Assembly (NCBI GenBank): GCA_030247855.1 | Contig: JAPDRN010000013.1 | Span: forward strand, 62,001-126,000 | DNA: 64,000 bases | Direction of reading: 5' to 3' | Source: Knufia peltigerae | Taxonomy: Eukaryota; Ascomycota; Eurotiomycetes; Chaetothyriales; Trichomeriaceae | Part shown: positions 42,566-53,420 of the stretch, piece by piece | Layout: every line of letters begins with the position of its first letter | How positions within the stretch are numbered: position 1 is the first letter of the stretch | Translations under genes and position numbers: made by a program | The notes under the pieces: model-generated | The model's input: only the letters and a program-made list of their open reading frames with translations | What the model was told of the DNA's origin: nothing | The model's database searches: none

Positions 42566-43069
42566 AGAGTGTCTAGTCAAAAAGAAGAGCCGCCCACACG
42601 TCCCGTCAACACCACAAGGCTCCATGCAAATTAGGTCCACTACATCCATATCCACCTCAGCCTTGCAAATTTTGGTTCTTGTTCTCGCCCTTCTCTGATG
42701 CGCTAGCCAGCTGCTAGGAGAAAAGTCCGGTGTCGCGTCGGATCTCTCAGCAGATCTAGTCGCAGCGATCAAAAGCAATCTCGTTCTCAAGCAACAGTCC
42801 GCTCAGCCCACGTGCACCTGTTGCGATATTTTCCGAACCGTGTCCGATATCCGACCATACGCCATGAACCGTCCGAGGTAGCTTCCGTACTGACAACCTC
42901 CGTACTCAATGCCAGGGCTCGACTCCGAGTGACATCCTGCGTCGAAACAGCTTCGGAGTCCGACCGCGGCAAACAGGTATTGCGTACGCCAACATGAGGT
43001 TTTTGCATCGGAAAATGTAGCAACACATAGCCCAAATGACACCAGTGGTATTCGTTCCGAAGCCTGATA

Positions 43070-44332
43070 TTATGGTTTGGGGGCTTTGTCTTTGCGTCTC
43101 AGCAAAGACTTCACGTTGAAGGGCTTTTTGATTTCCTTGATTCTGCGCAATAAATCCCTCATCTTTTTCTCGCGCTGTTCCGGCGTCAAGGACGTTTCGC
43201 TTCCTGCCGTGGGCGAATCGATGTCGGAAGCGAAAGTGGAGCCCAGTGACTTGGACCCTCGTTTCCTGCTATTGTCTTTAAGCATGGCCTGAAAGACCAA
43301 AGACCAACCCGCCAGTTGCTGCGCCTTCGGTCTAGAGTCGTCAGTGTTCTCGCGAACACCAACAACGATCTCTGTATTCTGAGCCTCGGCCGAGCGCCAG
43401 GGGCAATACTCGAGATGATCTTCAACTGCATCAAGGCGGTCCATGGCCGGCGATTCACCGCGATACAACCAGAGTCCAAGCGAACGAAAACAGTGACGAC
43501 ACTCGATTATGTCTTCACCTTTTCGCTCCCATCCACAGAGTGCCAATTTCAAGGCATCGGAATGAGGCTTTCCGCCATCATTAAAGCGGAAATCGTCCAA
43601 AGTGTTTGTACCCTCGAAAACCTCAGCTGGCAATGACACATGCTCAGGTATTTCGTCGGCTTGAATCATGAGGCCATCATAGCGTGTCTGCAAGGCGGAC
43701 AAAGCGATGCTGGTATTCAGTAACCCTTCGATACGCTGAATAGTAGAGTCACAGCCTCGTTGACGCCAGAGGCAACTCTCCGCGTGTGCAGTAACTATCA
43801 TTTCTTGGTATCTCTTGATTAGGCCTTCGTGAATTTCTGTTCTGAAGGCAAAGCTGTCGTCTTCTTCTGTTCCATCTTCATCTCTTTCGTGATCATTATG
43901 TTCTTTTGAGTCGACATTGACCTCCAGGTCGACATGAACCCTCTCTTTGCAGGCTCCGCAATAGACAGTATCGGTGTCAACACAAGTCCAGCCTCTCTTT
44001 GCCCATTCTGCCGCATTGATGCGCTCCGAGGAGGGTATGTGCCACTGGGTAACATGTCGAAATGTCTCGAGTCGTTGCAGGAATGCAGTTCGGCTAGAAG
44101 GTAGGTAGTGTCCGCTGAGTGAGGTCACCGAAGAGGAGGTCACAATAATCTTCGAGGTGGGAGCAACACGGCGGCGTTTGGAAGAGTCGGAGGCAGAGTC
44201 TTGGGTAAGGGTCGTGGTTGAGGCATTGTTGCGAGTGTTGAGGGAAGATCGTACGGGCGATACAGCGCTATCAGAAAGTGCTTCAAGGATGCGATCGAAC
44301 TTGCGCTTTTTGGTTTCAACTGCATAAGACAT
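43070..44332 (-). CDS. C3HC zinc-finger / Rsm1-NIPA family protein
   Basis: 420 aa, intronless. The N-terminal C3HC domain covers about residues 85-205 (TAFLQRLETFRHVTQWHIP, CGACKERVHV, HAESCLWRQRGC), and a second Rsm1-like zinc domain covers about 270-335 (LALCGWERKGEDIIECRHC, VEDHLEYCPWR). This two-domain layout is that of S. pombe Rsm1 (mRNA export) and animal NIPA/ZC3HC1 (nuclear-basket associated). A nuclear-envelope or mRNA-export role is expected from the family. A basic tail (RRIKEIKKPFNVKSLLRRKDK) ends the protein. Confidence 0.85.
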   Translation of the reverse strand: MSYAVETKKRKFDRILEALSDSAVSPVRSSLNTRNNASTTTLTQDSASDSSKRRRVAPTSKIIVTSSSVTSLSGHYLPSSRTAFLQRLETFRHVTQWHIPSSERINAAEWAKRGWTCVDTDTVYCGACKERVHVDLEVNVDSKEHNDHERDEDGTEEDDSFAFRTEIHEGLIKRYQEMIVTAHAESCLWRQRGCDSTIQRIEGLLNTSIALSALQTRYDGLMIQADEIPEHVSLPAEVFEGTNTLDDFRFNDGGKPHSDALKLALCGWERKGEDIIECRHCFRSLGLWLYRGESPAMDRLDAVEDHLEYCPWRSAEAQNTEIVVGVRENTDDSRPKAQQLAGWSLVFQAMLKDNSRKRGSKSLGSTFASDIDSPTAGSETSLTPEQREKKMRDLLRRIKEIKKPFNVKSLLRRKDKAPKP

Positions 44333-45330
44333 GCTGACAGTATATCTTGTCTGTTATGGAGATCAATCAGACACTAGACATCGGTGTGATGCACACACTT
44401 ATTGAGATAAAACATGCACACCTCGTGCTCAACTGTGCAACCGCCGCAGCCAAAACATTGAATTGTCGACATCCACACGCATCGGGTTAGTGCATTCGGC
44501 TTAAGATGCATTATGTAATCAGCCTCGCAATGGTAGAAACCTCATGTCAAGCTGCCTGCTTCTCGACGTCTCCGGATCCCCAAGATACCAGGCATACTGA
44601 ACCTCGCATGATCGATGAATACCTCAATACATGCCCAGTACATTGACTTTTACGCTACAGCATCAGCAAAAAGGTAGGAACAAGTATTCTCAATGGCTTG
44701 AGAACCATGCAAGACGAGTTTCCTAAGTCAATTGAACGCTTGTCTCCAGGCATCCATGTCAAAGACCACGGCGCCTTGCTTGACTACACTGGAAAGCTTG
44801 TGATGGCTCTGCGGATATATAGGACCCTCCACCTCTGTGGGTTTCCTCTCTGTCCACCCTCTTATCTCTGAAAGTTCCTCAGACGCGTTGAGCTGTGCTA
44901 CAACTCTACTCTGCCGACTTGATGCAAGTTCTCGCATCTGTGAACTCACGTCACAAGAAAGCATCATATACAAAGCAGAGAGCGTCAATAAAGATGGCAA
45001 GGCGCTGCTGGGAAGATAAACTCAACCAGGTGAATGCTTGTTGCGATGCTACACCGGCTTTTGTCATTTTGGGACCCTTGCCATCGCCAAATTTCGCGAC
45101 TCCCGCCTCACCTGGCCTCACCGGCTTCTTCGTCGCGTTTTTGCACCCATCCCTACATCGTTCACTGCAGACACTGCAGCCACTATCTACCATCGTCCAC
45201 TTCGCTACCAATTCTATCACAACTACCACGTATCAAGACTCGCGAACTTCACATCGCAAGACAAGCAGCAGCCTATCTCATCTTTCCCTATTCGTTTTCA
45301 AAATCACTCGAACCCCTTCAAGAGCACACG
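44333..45330. other. Divergent intergenic region
   Basis: Between the C3HC protein start and a weak plus-strand ORF. A 90-codon minus-strand ORF (44728-45000) is present but unrecognised and may be chance. Confidence 0.5.
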
Positions 45331-45711
45331 ATGCCCATACATAGACATGTTGTTCGAAGACGTTTGCCTTGCCACTTTCTAGGGTTCATTCTCATACTCA
45401 CATACCTTGCTTCACTCCTCGTCAGCTTCCTCTATGACAAGTGTTTTGGGAAACCGTTGACTTCCCCCTTGACCGACAAAATCTTCCCAGTCATGTACGG
45501 ATACGGTGGCATGCTCGTACTTGAGAACATATGCTTCACCCGACAAATTGTGTATTTCAGAAGATATGGCTGGCGAACCATGCTCAACTACTACACACAA
45601 TACACTTTCGTCTGCTTTTTCATGCCTACCAGGAGGTACGAAATACCTTGCCTAGACTGCATCCACCTTGGACATACCTGTCCCAGATGTGCTCAACTCC
45701 AAGGAGATTGA
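45331..45711 (+). CDS. Hypothetical small membrane protein with C-terminal double CxxC
   Basis: 126 aa from the ATG at 45331; the frame is open further upstream without clear coding character. One strong hydrophobic segment (FLGFILILTYLASLLVSFLY, residues about 16-35) and a weaker one (VMYGYGGMLVLENICF) precede an aromatic-rich region and a terminal C-x2-C-x6-C-x2-C (CLDCIHLGHTCPRC), which could bind zinc. I recognise no family. It may be real because of the ordered hydrophobic and Cys pattern. Confidence 0.35.
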   Translation: MPIHRHVVRRRLPCHFLGFILILTYLASLLVSFLYDKCFGKPLTSPLTDKIFPVMYGYGGMLVLENICFTRQIVYFRRYGWRTMLNYYTQYTFVCFFMPTRRYEIPCLDCIHLGHTCPRCAQLQGD

Positions 45712-46310
45712 ACACAGTCCAATGGACACACGACGAGACGAATCTTGAAGCGTCATCATCATCGCCGTCAGTTTAGTAAGCCAAACATTACCTACCTGTC
45801 CACCTCGGTTGACATTTCCGAAAACAAATCACACAAAGACTGACAAAGCCCCCGACGTGAATAGCTGAGTTGAACCTCAACGATCCTTCCACGACAACAA
45901 GCGACTGTTGTCTCCCCCTTCAGCTTCTTTGTCCGATACGGCAATTGCAGTGGAATAGGAGGAGGTCAAAGACGAGGACAACGATCACGACGGTTCTTGT
46001 ACTCCTTCATCTGCGCTTGCAAGTCCTCATGGAAGGTTCTTCTAGAATGATCGGGGTGATCAGACCAAATTGCAAACATGCACAAGGCACTCACACTTTC
46101 TAGACCTTTGCACAAAAGAGACAAACCCCAATTGTCAGAAGCCAGCAAAAGTCTGCCTGATCAGGTAGTAACTCAAAGAGCAAACTCAGAAGCAAAAACT
46201 CAAGAACTTAACTCAGAGAACCCAATTCAGAGGCAAACTCAAAAGGCTTGTTCCCGTACCATATAAAGTGATTGAATATTCCATATAAAAGTAGTGACTT
46301 TCCCAGTCGT
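45712..46310. other. Intergenic with imperfect AACTCAGAG-type repeats
   Basis: No gene seen. From about 46165 to 46245 the sequence repeats variants of AACTCAGAG/AACTCAAAA several times. Confidence 0.5.
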
Positions 46311-47090
46311 ATGGCCAGACGAAGAAGAAGAAGAAGAAGAACTAGAACTACCCACATCCTCCCCCATATCACCCCAAAATCCCAGTTACGAGATCACACA
46401 CCTTTTGAAAACGACCCAAATCTCAACGATAGTATGTCGTTTCCACCAGCGTCTACCGTCAATCAACAACGGCCCATGATGACAACAAACAACGTCCATC
46501 CACAACGACAACGACGTGAAGATACCATGTCACTAGATCACCGCCACGGTGCTAACACCGCCACGGACGAAGGAGCCGGGAAACCTCACGAGAACAAAGA
46601 TGATGACAACGGCGACAACCTTTTCCCCGACAGTCATGATTTGCTCTTCATTGGCCATATGCTAGCCGGGTTCAATGAGTGGCAACTATTCGACACCGAC
46701 ACCGACATCGACGCAGACACCGGCACGGACATGACAAACTCAATGACATCAACAACAACAACAGCAACGACCACGAGACGAGTCCGAGCGCCACTTGACG
46801 TCGCCATGAGCCACCTTACCCTTCGAGACTCGGATACGATGACAACGACACCACCCGAGGCAACAACGCCTGTGGTGCCCGGATCGGCAACGATACAAGC
46901 CCGGCGACCACCGCTTGACGTGGCCATGAGCCATCTCAGTCTTGAAGAAAGATCATCCATACCTGACCCAGGCACACACCAGAACCATCCACATCGTCGA
47001 CGTCGACGTCGACGACGGCATCGACGACGACGACAAGAGCGACAGCAACAAGTCGCCAACCATCACCATCATCATCCGCATCGACCTTGA
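46311..47090 (+). CDS. Hypothetical low-complexity protein with a duplicated 13-residue motif
   Basis: 259 aa from the ATG at 46311 (MARRRRRRRRTRTTH). It is very biased: Arg-rich start, Asp/Thr-rich centre, and Arg/His-rich end. The only ordered-looking parts are DLLFIGHMLAGFNEWQLF and two copies of R-[AP]-P-L-D-V-A-M-S-H-L-[TS]-L encoded at 46785-46823 and 46905-46943, exactly 120 bp apart. The repeats share amino acids more than third codon positions (for example GTC/GTG, CAC/CAT), which suggests selection on protein and argues the frame is real. Function unknown. Confidence 0.4.
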   Translation: MARRRRRRRRTRTTHILPHITPKSQLRDHTPFENDPNLNDSMSFPPASTVNQQRPMMTTNNVHPQRQRREDTMSLDHRHGANTATDEGAGKPHENKDDDNGDNLFPDSHDLLFIGHMLAGFNEWQLFDTDTDIDADTGTDMTNSMTSTTTTATTTRRVRAPLDVAMSHLTLRDSDTMTTTPPEATTPVVPGSATIQARRPPLDVAMSHLSLEERSSIPDPGTHQNHPHRRRRRRRRHRRRRQERQQQVANHHHHHPHRP

Positions 47091-48233
47091 CAACACCACC
47101 CGTCCGAACGACTCCCCAGATGATTTGTGAGAGGAAATTGCAACGGGGATTGAAAACCGAGTGGAAACTGGTTGGAGACAGACTGGAATAGAGCAGAGAC
47201 ACAGAATGATAATCACACCAAAGAAGCGACCAAAATAGAGACAAAAGAAAGAGGGGAAAGGGAAAGGAACCAGTGTACAGAGGATTTTCACGCGGAGGAT
47301 TTGTGCTTCAGCTACCCGATCTTGCTGGAGTCCCCAACAGTAAGGGCATTGGACTCACTGGTCTTCAGGACTTTTACTCTCCACTCTTCAGGGAACAAAA
47401 GGAGAGAACATATTTGGGTAGATACGACGGTGAACCAAAGTCGACTTACTATGGATAGTGCGTCAAAACAAAGAATATTTTCGAGATCCGAAAGAGTCAC
47501 TCTGGACTTGTATCAAGAGTAATTTTCAGATCCCTAGTGACACGCGGAGACAGACAGACAGAGACAGGGACAGATGAGCACCCAAAGATTTTACTTCCTC
47601 GTCGTATAATGTGTACCTAGGCACCATCACCAATTCGAATAGAACCTGGATGGAAGTATACCTGACTGACTCAACCACCTCATCATACTCCTAACTCTTA
47701 ACGGCTCAGGGCAGCTCTCCGCATCCTAATAAGCCCACACCATTCCGCCATCATCGTCATCAAGGCATCGTCGGTGGTGCACCCATAAAGGCGGCGTTGT
47801 TGTATCCGTCTTCCTGCTTGATGGTGCCATTGAGCAAGGGGCATAATCTTTTCGTAATCGAAAAACAATGTCAGTGAAATTTCTCCAACAGTCAAAAACA
47901 ATCTTTTTGGTTCTTTGGCTCAAACAAGAAAAGGGCGAAAGGTGATGGGGCATTTAGGGCAAAAAAGGGAAAGCTAAGGGCAAAGCTCAATCCTTGAATG
48001 GGTTCCTTGGTTTTGGTGATATCGTCAAGCCGAAATCATTCCAGTCGAGATATGGGGAATCTCGTGGAGCTGGAGGAACTTGACTTCTCTGAATGAGAAC
48101 CAGGGATGGCTCAGACAGGCGGACGGAACAGAAAACCCCAAGGTCGTCGATGGTCGATACAAATGTTGAGAGCGGCAATCCACCATGGGGGTGCAAATGG
48201 GACCTCTCTTCATCTTTCCATCGACATCAAAAC
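47091..48233. other. Convergent intergenic region, no gene seen
   Basis: 1.1 kb between the low-complexity ORF (plus) and TAF1 (minus). Short ORFs only. Confidence 0.55.
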
Positions 48234-51200
48234 TCAAAGATCGATACTCGGGGCATCCATGAGCATAGACCCAATCTTGCGATCAACGGGGAGGTTGCAA
48301 TTTCGGCACTTGACTGACTTTTTGTTCGTTTTGATATGACCGACCTGTCCACAATTGGCACATTTGCGCTGAGTTGGTTGTGTATTCTTGCCACCACCGC
48401 CTCCGCCGCCTCCTCCGTCGGCATCGGGGGACATGGCCGTACCTCCGGGGGAAGTGGCACCGGCCAGGGCGGCTTTATTCTTGTACCGTTGTTTTCTGCG
48501 AGCGGCATTCTTTTCGAGTTTGGCGAGCTCTTCTTCGAGACTGTTTAATATACATGTTAGTCGTGACGACTTGACAAGAAAGTAAAAACAAAATAGCATA
48601 CCGTCTGCGATGCCTGGCGTCAAGCTCAGCATCGCCCGTTGGAGCAAGTTCACCCAAACTAAAACACAAGTAAGCAATGAACATATACAAAGTCGAAAAC
48701 TCCCAAACCTGATCGATTGGGCTTCCTCCGCTTCCTTGATCTTCATATACTGCTTGATAACCGCTGGGTCAGTCTCGTAGTATTCTTGGTCAATGCGTTC
48801 TCCATCTTTATCTACCACCGTTCTAACAATCTTCAAGACTCTCTGTGTTTGACTGGTGACACTTCGTCTGCTGAACGATGTTGTGGTTTCGTCATCTCTA
48901 CGTCGTGGAGCGGGCGTATGTGTTCCCGACATTGGTGTTGCTCGAATGCTAGAGCGACCATCATACTTGTCTTCCTGGCCATCAACATCGCCGTCCATGT
49001 CAAGATCAGACGGTTCTATCTTTGAGCCCAGGCTCGCTTTCTGTTTGTCCCAGATACTGCGTATCGACTCTTCGTAGGACCTCTGTTGTCGGGCGACATT
49101 GTAACTGTGGCCGCCTAGTTCTTTCTTCAGTGCGATGGCATCTTGAGCGGAACCACCGATAGGTCTAAACCCGCCCTTCATGCTTGTTTTGATGAATGAG
49201 AATGCTTCACCTCGGCCGGAAGGATCACCCTCGCCATACAACTTGAGCATTGCCTTCCCTTGCGTAGCTTGGATGAAATTCTTAGTCGTGCGCCAGGGAG
49301 CTAGCTGCTGCTCGATACTATCATTGTCATTGCCCTCCTTCGTGTCATCTTCGTCGTCGTTGTCCGCATAACCAGCATCCTGAAGATATTGAGCACCGAC
49401 CTGCATGGCTTCTAGCAGACATATATCTTCCGGGCGAATAAGGTTTTGGACTGCTTCTTCATCCGGGACTGCTTCGCCGGCCCTCATTTCCCATTCTTTA
49501 TGTTCCTTACTAAAGACCATGAATTCTTTCATCTTCTGCCGGTTTTGCATATCCGTAGTGTCCGGAAAATGTTTCGTGACTTCCTCCACACGGATACGAT
49601 GGTTCTTCTTGCGACGTGCAATTCGAAATGAGATGGCTTTAAGTCGATTTTTAGCAGCAGTGGTCACCATACGAGAATGTGTTCCCGGAACGGTGGTTGA
49701 CGGCAGCTCCTGTCCCACGACGTATACGTTGTCCAGTGTCCGAATAAAGTGGTTCTGGCCGCCAGTGCCTGTGGTCTGCCGGATCACAAGGAAATCCTGT
49801 GTAGCAGATTCTTGAGGGAAGATTGGTGCTCTGTACATATGATTATACAGCGCAGTGATTGTCTCCCCTGGATCGATCTGCCCAAAGATGTGAAACGGCG
49901 ATTTATCTTCTGGCAACAACACAGAGGTTTCGCCAATATCGTGTTTAGGTCTTGACGTATCGTCCTTGGTCCGTCTTCGATAATAATTCACAACTTTGTT
50001 ACCCATGCCTGTTTGTGACAGCATGAGAGGATGCTCTTCTGAGTATTCTAGGAGCAGGGTAGAAGAATTGTCCGCCAGGGAGATATCCTTTGATGCGGCA
50101 TATATTTCCTTGGTGGAACGTCCTCTCTGATGTTTCCTTTTGACCTTGCCCGTCTGAGAGAATGTGATTGGGTACTTGAAATGCATCTTTTTCCGATGGA
50201 AATTTCGGAGCTCCTGCAGAGGAAGGCGCACTTGATAATAGGGATACTGTAGTCTGACAGCAGGAATAGAGTGCTCGATGCTGAGATTAGTGAGTTGACC
50301 TCGTACTTTGTGTTGATGGTTCTGCTTGAGAAGATCGTATTCAGCATCATTCGAAGTTTTGAAGCGTTGCGATAGACGGTCCTTCAACGTTTTCACCGTT
50401 GTTATTTTTTCACCAGGTCGAGCCTTCGCCTTTAGCGCTTCAGTGTCGACTTCTTCAACGAGCAAATGCGAATCGTTCAGGTCAAGAACTACTCTTGCTG
50501 CAAGCTTGGATGTCAGGCGTTCCGGATCGTCGAACGAAGCTATATCGACTTGATGTACTTGCACAATATCGTGAGGGTCGAGACCCAAACGACGCTTCTT
50601 GTGCGGCTGATCGAAATCATCAAATTCGCCAAAACCAAACATCTCATCATCACTGCTGACAACGCGAGGCCTAATCTCATGGGTTTCGTCGTCCGAGGCT
50701 GCAAGGTGAGACAGTGTGTCGAACTCCGTACACATGAAGTCCAGATCGCTCATTGTAAGCCCGCCAGGAAGAGACTCATCCTCATCGGATTCATCCGTGG
50801 AGTCCTCGGCTTCGTTGACAACCGTCGGCTCTTGAGTAGCCACCAGATCAAAAGCAAGCTCAGCTTCTGTCAGCGGGAGTGCCGAGTTGAAAGCGGTCTT
50901 CTGGTCTTGCTCCAATTCCAAGTTGACCTTCGCAGGGCGGACCGGCTTGGGTGGCTTTGCTGGTGTCTTTGCCTGCCATTTCTGAGGTCTTGGTGGGAAC
51001 AGCTTATTAAAGTAAGGTGCCTCATCGCGTTTAAACCCAGGGAACTCTAGCTTCAGCCACTCCTCGATGTTCTCCTGCTCAGTGGTTGGTATGTCTTTGC
51101 CGGACTGCGCAAACAAAGCCAACTGCAGACGGTATTGAGCATCCTCAACCTCATCCAGCTCTGGCTGTAACATTGATATGTCTTGGGTATCATCATCCTC

Positions 51201-51686
51201 GTGTTCTGACGCAAGGTCTAGATCTTGATCAGCCTCTGGGGCAGGTTTCTCGGAGGGCTTCGAAGGGGATGGCACAGGCGGAGCATCGTGGACTTCCAGG
51301 ACAGGACTACTCGGTCCGAACAGATCATCGTCATCAAGATCGTCAAGGGCGCTATCCTCAATACCAGGCAGCAAATCTGTAGTCACGTCTGCGGAGACAT
51401 CTTGAGTCGGCTCTTCATCTGGCAAATCATCGTCGTCAATGTCCTCATAATCAATTGCATCGTCTGCTTTCTCGCCTTGCTCCAGTTCTCTTGAATTCAA
51501 CTCGTCCCAATTCAGTCCCTCGCCTCCCGCAGCTTCATTCAAAAGAGCACTCAGCTCATCGTTGGCGTCGGCCGGTACACCCAAGTTCGAATCGAAAGGC
51601 GTGGCTGCCGCCTGCTCTGTAATCTCTTCGTCGTCGCCGAAAAGACCGTCGAGGTCATCAGCCTGTTGATACGCGTCGGTCGCCAT
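48234..51686 (-). CDS. taf1: TFIID subunit TAF1 (TAF111-like)
   Basis: Exons 51686-48709, 48658-48602 (57 bp) and 48540-48234, 1113 aa. The acidic N-terminus (DDLDGLFGDDEE...LSALLNEAAGG) resembles the TBP-binding TAND region. The central DUF3591 domain (about 480-800) is clear from HHKKMHFKYP-like FHRKKMHFKYP, EEHPLMLSQTGMGNKVVNYYRR, FLVIRQTTGTGGQNHFIR and the VGQELP...PGTHSR segment. A C-terminal zinc knuckle reads RKCANCGQVGHIKTNKKSVKC. No bromodomain is present, as usual for fungal TAF1. It is a nuclear scaffold of TFIID contacting TAF7 and promoter DNA. The two 3' introns contain no in-frame stop, so an unspliced reading gives 1150 aa. Confidence 0.92.
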   Translation of the reverse strand: MATDAYQQADDLDGLFGDDEEITEQAAATPFDSNLGVPADANDELSALLNEAAGGEGLNWDELNSRELEQGEKADDAIDYEDIDDDDLPDEEPTQDVSADVTTDLLPGIEDSALDDLDDDDLFGPSSPVLEVHDAPPVPSPSKPSEKPAPEADQDLDLASEHEDDDTQDISMLQPELDEVEDAQYRLQLALFAQSGKDIPTTEQENIEEWLKLEFPGFKRDEAPYFNKLFPPRPQKWQAKTPAKPPKPVRPAKVNLELEQDQKTAFNSALPLTEAELAFDLVATQEPTVVNEAEDSTDESDEDESLPGGLTMSDLDFMCTEFDTLSHLAASDDETHEIRPRVVSSDDEMFGFGEFDDFDQPHKKRRLGLDPHDIVQVHQVDIASFDDPERLTSKLAARVVLDLNDSHLLVEEVDTEALKAKARPGEKITTVKTLKDRLSQRFKTSNDAEYDLLKQNHQHKVRGQLTNLSIEHSIPAVRLQYPYYQVRLPLQELRNFHRKKMHFKYPITFSQTGKVKRKHQRGRSTKEIYAASKDISLADNSSTLLLEYSEEHPLMLSQTGMGNKVVNYYRRRTKDDTSRPKHDIGETSVLLPEDKSPFHIFGQIDPGETITALYNHMYRAPIFPQESATQDFLVIRQTTGTGGQNHFIRTLDNVYVVGQELPSTTVPGTHSRMVTTAAKNRLKAISFRIARRKKNHRIRVEEVTKHFPDTTDMQNRQKMKEFMVFSKEHKEWEMRAGEAVPDEEAVQNLIRPEDICLLEAMQVGAQYLQDAGYADNDDEDDTKEGNDNDSIEQQLAPWRTTKNFIQATQGKAMLKLYGEGDPSGRGEAFSFIKTSMKGGFRPIGGSAQDAIALKKELGGHSYNVARQQRSYEESIRSIWDKQKASLGSKIEPSDLDMDGDVDGQEDKYDGRSSIRATPMSGTHTPAPRRRDDETTTSFSRRSVTSQTQRVLKIVRTVVDKDGERIDQEYYETDPAVIKQYMKIKEAEEAQSIRFGSFRLCICSLLTCVLVWVNLLQRAMLSLTPGIADGMLFCFYFLVKSSRLTCILNSLEEELAKLEKNAARRKQRYKNKAALAGATSPGGTAMSPDADGGGGGGGGGKNTQPTQRKCANCGQVGHIKTNKKSVKCRNCNLPVDRKIGSMLMDAPSIDL

Positions 51687-52173
51687 GATGTGGACACCCT
51701 AGCAAAGATTTACTTCGGGCGAAAATCGTCAAAGGATTATCGAAGGGAAAGTGTTTGCAAGGCAACCGACAGGCGCTGCGCATAGCAGTCGGAGCGCTCG
51801 AATGGTTACCACATGGCGAGATTGGCGTGATACGAGTCGTCGTGATGGGACATCGACTTACTCGTGGGGAGAGATGAGATTAACACAACACAGGCACAAT
51901 TCTGAATAAACGTACGGAGTAGAAAACGAGGACGTGGTGAAGATCCGCAGGCAAGAAAGTTGGGTGGGGATAATCGGGGAATGACTCGTGGCGCTGCGAG
52001 GAACGCGACAGGCAGCCTCGTCTGTTCAGCCTCGTCGTTTAGCCTCGCCGCATTCGTATCAACATGAATGCCGTCGTTACGAGAAATTTTGCATAGGAAT
52101 TAGTTTCTTTGGTAATTTGATGTCTCCATTCCAGAGTATTTCTCTACAGAGTATCGGTTCATTTTTCATTTGA
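51687..52173. other. Intergenic, TAF1 upstream region
   Basis: No gene seen. It contains a near copy GTACGGAGTAG at 51912-51922. Confidence 0.6.
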
Positions 52174-53151
52174 TCAGCTATTCAGCTTTAAAGGAGCCCA
52201 GTCCCCAAGATAAGTGCATAACGCTCGACTAGTACCGTTTGTGCAGTAATGTACGACTTGAACCTTTTTGTCCTCTTGCACCACATTCGCTACCTGTCTC
52301 AAGTCGCTCGTTCTCGGTAAATACAACACAACATTCGAGGTCACCCTTTGAAAGGATTTGTACAAGTGGCTGAATGTGTACGGCTCCATCGACTCCAGAT
52401 CAAAAACCTCAGCATTGCGGTAAGAAGGTCCTAGAGCGGTGAGTTGAGTGGCATGTCGCTGGATATTCGAGAAACCTACCTCCCCACGGTGGACTGGCGA
52501 ATATCAAGCCGAATTGACCGACAATGGCTTTCAGTGCATCGACAGTCTTCTCTGTCCGCCCTTCCATGGCCCCAAGTATTTCGAAGCAATCTCCATGGAA
52601 CCAGGTAATCTTATCCGCGACGCCATAAATCTCAGCGTTGTGCTTAGCACATGCCAGCGTAGCAGCGTCCTTCTCTATGGCATAAACTCGCTTGAACTTG
52701 CCGGACAGTGCAAAGGCGATAGTATTCCCTCCCACTCCACAGAACGCGTCAACTATAATTGATCTGTTCGTGGCCTCGCTGACGTGCTTTGCTATCGTAC
52801 TGCCTTTGTTAGATCTGGACTGGAGCTGGAGATAGGCCACATACTTTGCGACAGACTCGTGGGTGACACCAAACCATGCATCGTCTGTCATCCAAATTCC
52901 ATCGTCGTATTTCGAGAAGATGGAATACCCCTGATGCCAATATCTTGTGCAGGTTAGACCGTAAATCTCGCACGACTAGCCCTTTAGATACAGGAAGGTG
53001 AGATAACGTACTTCTGCAAATCCCACGGAACTTCTTCAAGCGTTTCATAGTGATGGACGCCGTCCGGTAACGGCTCAGTAGAGGCTACCTTTTTGGTTGG
53101 AGGCTGGTTGGATTCGTCGCCATAGTTGGCACTCTTTCTTTTCCTCGCCAT
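52174..53151 (-). CDS. tgs1: Trimethylguanosine synthase (Tgs1)
   Basis: Three exons: 53151-53012, 52943-52480, 52430-52174, giving 286 aa. Joins produce VPWDLQKYWHQGYSIFSKYDDGIWMTDDAWFGVTHE and FASPPWGGPSYRNAEVFDL. The SAM-binding motif DAFCGVGGNTIAFA, the segment VYAIEKDAATLACAKHNAEIYG, and the catalytic SPPWGG are those of Tgs1, which methylates the m7G cap of snRNAs, snoRNAs and telomerase RNA to the trimethyl form in the nucleus. A short basic N-terminus (MARKRKSANYG) may direct nuclear import. Introns of 68 and 49 bp have normal splice sites. Confidence 0.93.
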
Positions 53152-53420
53152 TTTGATCAGCACTCATGCCGAATAGCACACAGATATGTTGTTCAAGACA
53201 TGTTATGATGGAGCATGTTAAGGCGACGCGAGAGAATAGTCGGAGAGTCGGAAATATCGATGACCATCGGAAATAAACTAAAATAATAAAAATGTCACTT
53301 TCTCCAAATCTGTTAAACAGTCCACCTCAATCTCGCTGCCGCACCAACACCTACAATGATATATAGTCTTGACAACCTACTTAATTCAAAGCCTGCCACT
53401 GTTATAGGTTCCTACCAATC

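Larger units (their letters stand above)
40457..43069. other. Long gene-poor stretch with dispersed GTACGGAGTAC elements
   Basis: 2.6 kb without a convincing gene. It contains exact copies of the 11-mer at 42190 and 42555, near copies at 41472 and 42082, and further CTCCGTAC or TACGAGTAC fragments. Short ORFs on both strands look random. Confidence 0.55.

Noticed and set aside
43070..44332. C3HC protein considered as an inhibitor-of-apoptosis (BIR) protein
   Set aside because: The C/H/C spacing resembles a BIR-like fold, but the second domain and overall layout are those of Rsm1/NIPA proteins.
47000..47090. CGTCGACGTCGACG-type run considered as a CRISPR-like or satellite array
   Set aside because: It encodes an Arg/Asp-rich low-complexity tract and has no spacer-repeat structure.
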